Source: Zhengitettix transpicula
Taxonomy: Eukaryota; Arthropoda; Insecta; Orthoptera; Tetrigidae
Assembly (NCBI GenBank): GCA_037074705.1
Contig: CM073591.1
Location: forward strand, 31,600,587 to 31,664,586
Direction: 5' to 3'
Length of the DNA: 64,000 nucleotides
Shown piece after piece: positions 59,691-64,000 of the stretch (within the stretch, counting starts at the first letter, position 1; each line of letters starts with the position of its first letter). Under the pieces are notes generated by a model. It did not search any database. It worked only from the letters and a program-made list of their open reading frames with translations, and was not told the origin of the DNA. The position numbers and the translations under genes were made by a program.

Positions 59691-60140
59691 CCAGCCCAAC
59701 AAGGGGCTTCTTAATGAAGACGGCGCGTCACGAAGTTGCTTCACGTCAGAGGCAAGAGCGGCGGCCGCTGCCCACGACAGGGCTGCTAATTGCGCGCCCA
59801 GGTAAAAATTAAAAACAAACACGCCAACTACGTTGCCGTGGCCGCCATCACTTGGCCGAAATTGGAAAGTGGCCTCCCTTAGAAAGAGTGGCTGGCATAC
59901 AAAGTCATGTGCTCTTTACCCAGCCGTTCTGCCCCACGTTTATTTGAACCTTTATATTTTATATCCATTACACTACTCCGTTTCCGTTTGTTTCTCTTAC
60001 GAGGAAATTCATTAAGTGCAACTGCCTGCGGGCAAGTCTGATAATAAAAAACGCATGTGAGTTGAGGCACGTGCATCGTCTTCGTGCGTTTCCCGTGGTG
60101 GCGCAGTACAAAATAACTCTCCACCGCTAAATCGTATATT
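59690..60140. other. GC-elevated unique island
   Basis: CpG-rich at 59715-59800 (GAGCGGCGGCCGCTGCC), with GCTAATTGC near 59790 and an NK-type CATTAAGTG near 60010. An 81-codon minus frame and a 60-codon plus frame overlap without domains. It may be regulatory. Confidence 0.35.
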
Positions 60141-61648
60141 ATAACAAAGATGATTGGTAGTCAACCCTAGCCTGATTATTTTATTTGATGGGTTGAAAAT
60201 TATATTATATGGAATGTACTTTTCTGGGGAAATTCCTAAATTAAGCCTTTCAAGTCCACCAAAAAACGAACCATTCGAGTTACGAATGGTTGAATGAATA
60301 CTTCTGCTAGTGTTCTGCTTGTTGCCAGTTGAAATTAAAAAGTTAAACATTTGGATCAATAAAAAACGAGAAATACGTTCCAATAATTATAATGCCCTGA
60401 AAACACAGAGTTAACGAATCATATATTAATTTAAAACTACTGTGTAGCGGACAACAGCTAAAATTTCTATTTTTTACTCAAACATTAATTAAAACTTTCT
60501 TACTCTTCTTTTCAAAATCTGACCTATAAGACGAAATATCTCAAAGAAACATATGCGATAAATTGTTCATATCTGTCCGGTTGCAAAACAAAAATATTCT
60601 ATTTAAGAAAATAGTTAATACAACGTCGTTCTTCTTCATCGCCTCAAACCACTTGTACATTGTGAATACCCAACTAAACCAATTCTTTGCAACATTTCCA
60701 CTGATCTGATATTTTCCGAACATATATTATCGAAGGAAATATTTTTTATTAATTTTAAAATATCTGAATGACCGCAGAGACCGCAGATATAGTGATATTC
60801 ACCACTAAGAAACTTCTACTCCTAATTAAGATATATATTTCATAAAGGAGAAAAAATATTTAAACGCAATAAAAATGCATGAACAAGCAGAAAATAGTAG
60901 ATGGGAAAACCATTAATTGTGTACAAAGTATATCACATTAAATAATTGTTCAGTTCCACAACACAGTTATTTCACGAAAATTAGAAACAACATATAAACA
61001 AAAATCCCCTAAATTAATGACTTGTTCCATGAGAAAGATCTGGACATCAGAGTCGCTAGATAAAATACAAAAGGTTCGCTTAATCAGTTTAGTACAACTA
61101 TTTGTAAATATATTAACTTTTTGGTGATAATCAAGGAAATGCACTAGGGTCGGATTAAATAAGTTAAAATATGCAGGAGCTTAAACTTTAAATTATCACA
61201 GAGTACGTATTAAATATTTTAGTCTTCACTCCATTTTAGAGATTTTTCTTATAAATAAAACGACAAAAATATATGCTGAAAATTAATAATACTCTTTTTT
61301 AAGCGACACGAGTCTCTAAAAGTGATACGTAAAATTTTAATTTACTATATTGCAAAATATAACGTTTTTTAAAAATCGTATTGGCACTACTCAAAATCCT
61401 ACTGTCATTTTGTTCTGCTCATTCGGGATTCAAAATTTTTTTATCGCTAATTAGGAACTCTGAAAGCGTTCTTTTTATATATATCAACCAAGATATTTAG
61501 ATCTAAATCCGTATAGGGAAAAAATCCGATAGAATCCTTTAGGAAGGGTACATAAAATGGCCGCGAAATTCGTGCAGATTGGACCTGGGCAAGGGAGCAA
61601 AAAAGTACAGCTGCTAGGGTGGGATACGCTACAGGCGAGAAGGGATTT
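60141..61648. other. AT-rich DNA, nothing recognised
   Basis: No shared repeats or domains. Minus-strand frames of up to 123 codons have no recognisable motif. Confidence 0.5.
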
Positions 61649-61878
61649 TCTTTTTAGGGCAACAGGCTACATGAGCGTAATCCACTTTGGGCAACTCCCC
61701 TTTAATAACATAGGAAGGGATTTGAAAGGGGGGATGCGGAAGGGTGGAGGAAGGTATCCAAGGGTAACTAGGGCCCCCGGGCTATGGTTAAAGGATCCTA
61801 CCCGGCATTCGCCTAAAGAAAAATGCAGGGAAAACCCTAGAAAAACCGGCATCAGGTAGGTCGGGCATTGCGTAAGAG
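61649..61878 (-). mobile_element. Ret-A retroposon, 5'-truncated, left half of a head-to-head pair
   Basis: The reverse body from TTAGGGCAACAGGCTACATG to CGGGCATTGCGTAAG. Its truncated 5' side faces the next copy, 20 bp away. Confidence 0.88.
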
Positions 61879-61896
61879 CCCAGTATTTAAAGCACA

Positions 61897-62434
61897 TCGC
61901 TTGCGAGATTCTCTCGCAGGTGAACCTTCCCAGAGAGCTCTGGCAGAGGCTACCTTTGGGGATGCCTTCACATCTCTCTGGGGTTTTTTTGAACTAAGGT
62001 TCCCACATGCCGAGGCACCTCGGCCTGTTTTGAGAGGTGTATGTTCCGGGGTCGCAGACCTTGGGCATACGGTAAGAGTTGTCCACTATTCCTATTGGAA
62101 TAGTCAGCCAGCTGCCTCCTAAACTGGTCGAGGCACGGAGAAGGGAATGCTGCGTCCTCACAGCAAACTCCTCTACCGCTATCGGAAGGGCGTGGGACAA
62201 GTACCCAATGCCCGACCTACCTGATGCAAGTTTTTCTAGGGTTTTCCTGTATTACTTTTAGGAAAATTGTCGGGTAGGATCCTTAAACCGTAGCCCGGGG
62301 GCCCTAGTTTACCCTTGGCTACCTTCCTCCACTCTTCCACATCAAATCCCTTTCCTATGCTATAAGAGGGGAGTTGCCACTATGTGGATTACCCTATACA
62401 TAGCCTGTCTACACCCAAAAAAAACCAAAAAAAA
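61897..62434 (+). mobile_element. Ret-A retroposon, near full length, alternative modules
   Basis: One hairpin (61899-61920), the GAACCTTCCCAGAGAGCTCT 5' module, the body, then the alternative 3' end CCCTATACATAGCCTGTCTA CACCC and an A-rich tail interrupted by CC. Confidence 0.9.
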
Positions 62435-63769
62435 CAGAATCCTCGGTCGGGAATTTGAGATGAAATGAAAGAACCGGGATTAAATATCAGGAAGAAATGA
62501 AAAACAGATGTTGGAAAGCGTAATTTATTTGATTAAATTTGTAACTAAATTGTAATTTCAAGCATCTACCATGGGGCAAGCTGCCAATTTGTAGATTAAA
62601 TACATACATACATAGGATGAAAAAAGGACGGCCATTTGTACGTGGAACGGAACATATAAGTTTTGGCCTGGACCTAAATGTCTCAAAGTAGCCGAAATGG
62701 AAAGACAAATGGAAACTAAGTAAGCTACCTGTAATGACGATCGATTCAAAGAATGACAGTTTAAATTACTATTAAGTTATAAAAAGTACGTTTATAATGA
62801 CTAAATGTTTGACTCGATAAAAATTAACGCACAAAAAATAGGTAAATTATTAATTATGCTTGTTTCCGTTATAATAGCTTAATACTAGGAATAATATTGA
62901 TTAATTATTAAATCTGTTCCCAGTCATACTTAATTGGAGACTTTAATTATTGCTGTTATGATGCACTGTAGAGGTTCCCTCGTTAATAGCGACGTATAAA
63001 TCTGAATGCAACAGGTATTACTTCACTTCCGCCAATTAGTTGAGTCATTACTCGAAAATACAAAATTGCCTAATAGAGAGCTCTCGTCGCATTAACTGGT
63101 GTTAATGGTCAAAGATATGTAACGACCTACGAACTATTACAATATTACACCCCCAGGGTGGCATAATTTCACTAATTCCAGCTGTACTGAACGAAACAAA
63201 TATTCCTAGTTAGACAATACCTGTGTGGATAATGTGATGATTTACAATAACAAACATTCTATCGACGTTCGCGAGGGTTTTGCAGGGTAATTATTTTCTG
63301 AAACAGCCAATTCAAGACATTTTTGTTGCTAAAATACTATCTGGATGGTAGATAATAAAAAGTTTCAATAATGATGCTTGCTAATTTTTTGTTAAAATAT
63401 TTAATGAGGATATCCAGACCATTAATTATGATTTGGATCGAATTAATAAGCAACCATGTGTTTAATATAATTTATGGGAAAAATAAAATGAACTGGAAAA
63501 ATAAAAATATCAGAAGTTGAAGAAAAAAATCATTGAGAAGATCAAATAGTTACGAATGGGAAACTGTTTTATGAGTTATATACTTGACGTATTATATACA
63601 CATAGTCCACTCGAGAAACTAGAACACATGGAGTGCCGAACAAAGTTGGAAACAAAGTTTCGGCTAACTTATCGGATCAAGTAAAGCCGAGTATTTAACC
63701 GGTTCCATCATTCCTCATTACAAAATTATCTCTCAAGTGATTCTTCATTTATAAACTATAAACTATACC
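62435..63769. other. Unique, mostly AT-rich DNA
   Basis: The stretch 62940-63300 is more balanced in composition and repeat-free, without coding frames. Nothing else recognised. Confidence 0.4.
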
Positions 63770-64000
63770 CTCCCGCTATCGGAAGGGCGTGGGACAATTA
63801 ACCAATGCCCGACCTACCTGATGCAGGTTTTTCTAGGGTTTTCCCTGCATTTCTTTAGGCGAATGCCAGGTAGGATCCTTAAACCGTAGCCCGGGGGCCC
63901 TAGTTAACCCTTGGCTACCTTCCTCTACCCTTCCGCATCCCCCCTTTCAAATCCCTTCCTATGCTATTAAAGGGGAGTTGCCCAATGTGGATCACCCTCA
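63770..64000 (+). mobile_element. Ret-A retroposon, short form, cut by the window end
   Basis: Begins CCTCCCGCTATCGGAAGGGCG and follows the body to ATGTGGATCACCCTCA, where the window stops before the expected TGTAGCC end. Confidence 0.9.

Noticed and set aside
60012..60383. A 123-codon open frame on the minus strand
   Set aside because: No recognisable motif and no splice or promoter context; likely chance beside a GC-elevated island.

Overview
The window looks like intergenic (or very long intronic) DNA from an animal with a large, transposon-rich genome, most probably an insect. The sequence is AT-rich, has no operon-like gene packing, and contains two mariner transposons, decayed Jockey/CR1-type LINE fragments, LTR-type elements sitting in (AT)n tracts, and Penelope-like foldback repeats. 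I found no intact host protein-coding gene and no rRNA, tRNA or CRISPR. Nearly all protein-like sequence is transposon debris with stops and frameshifts.

The dominant feature is one retroposed repeat family, called Ret-A here. There are 23 copies on both strands, about 8.3 kb or 13% of the window. A full copy is about 540 bp, begins GGCGGCA, carries one or two palindromic CTCTCGCAGG hairpin units at its 5' end, and ends in GCCTGTTGCCCT plus poly(A). Most copies are 5'-truncated. One full copy has a perfect 12-bp target-site duplication (23924-23935 and 24479-24490). Two more copies are nested in a foldback repeat whose symmetry lets the empty site be read (52388-53757).

Layout. 1-2674: AT-rich DNA with a few degenerate repeats. 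2675-6110: three LTR-type elements side by side in one (AT)n tract. 6500-7400: a GC-elevated unique island. 7651-18175: three hammerhead-like foldbacks, four Ret-A copies and a Jockey fragment. 18988-20493: a LINE fragment followed by a dead mariner. 22117-25862: a palindrome, degenerate repeats and two full Ret-A copies. 26590-27300: unique island. 27989-35765: eight Ret-A copies or pieces (some degenerate), two LTR-type elements, a LINE RT remnant, a CpG-rich island and two more foldbacks. 36570-37480: unique island with promoter-like motifs. 38525-44272: nested foldbacks and an inverted-repeat transposon whose left terminus is split by another insertion. 46807-48058: a second dead mariner. 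49190-55554: a GC-rich island and six Ret-A copies. 57245-57895: a LINE 3' end. 59690-60130: unique island. 61649 to the end: three more Ret-A copies.

Two signals may be new. First, the foldback family carries hammerhead-ribozyme-like motifs whose helix II differs between copies but stays paired. Second, Ret-A has a variable number of 5' hairpins and at least two alternative modules at each end. Species, family names and activity cannot be settled from this sequence alone.
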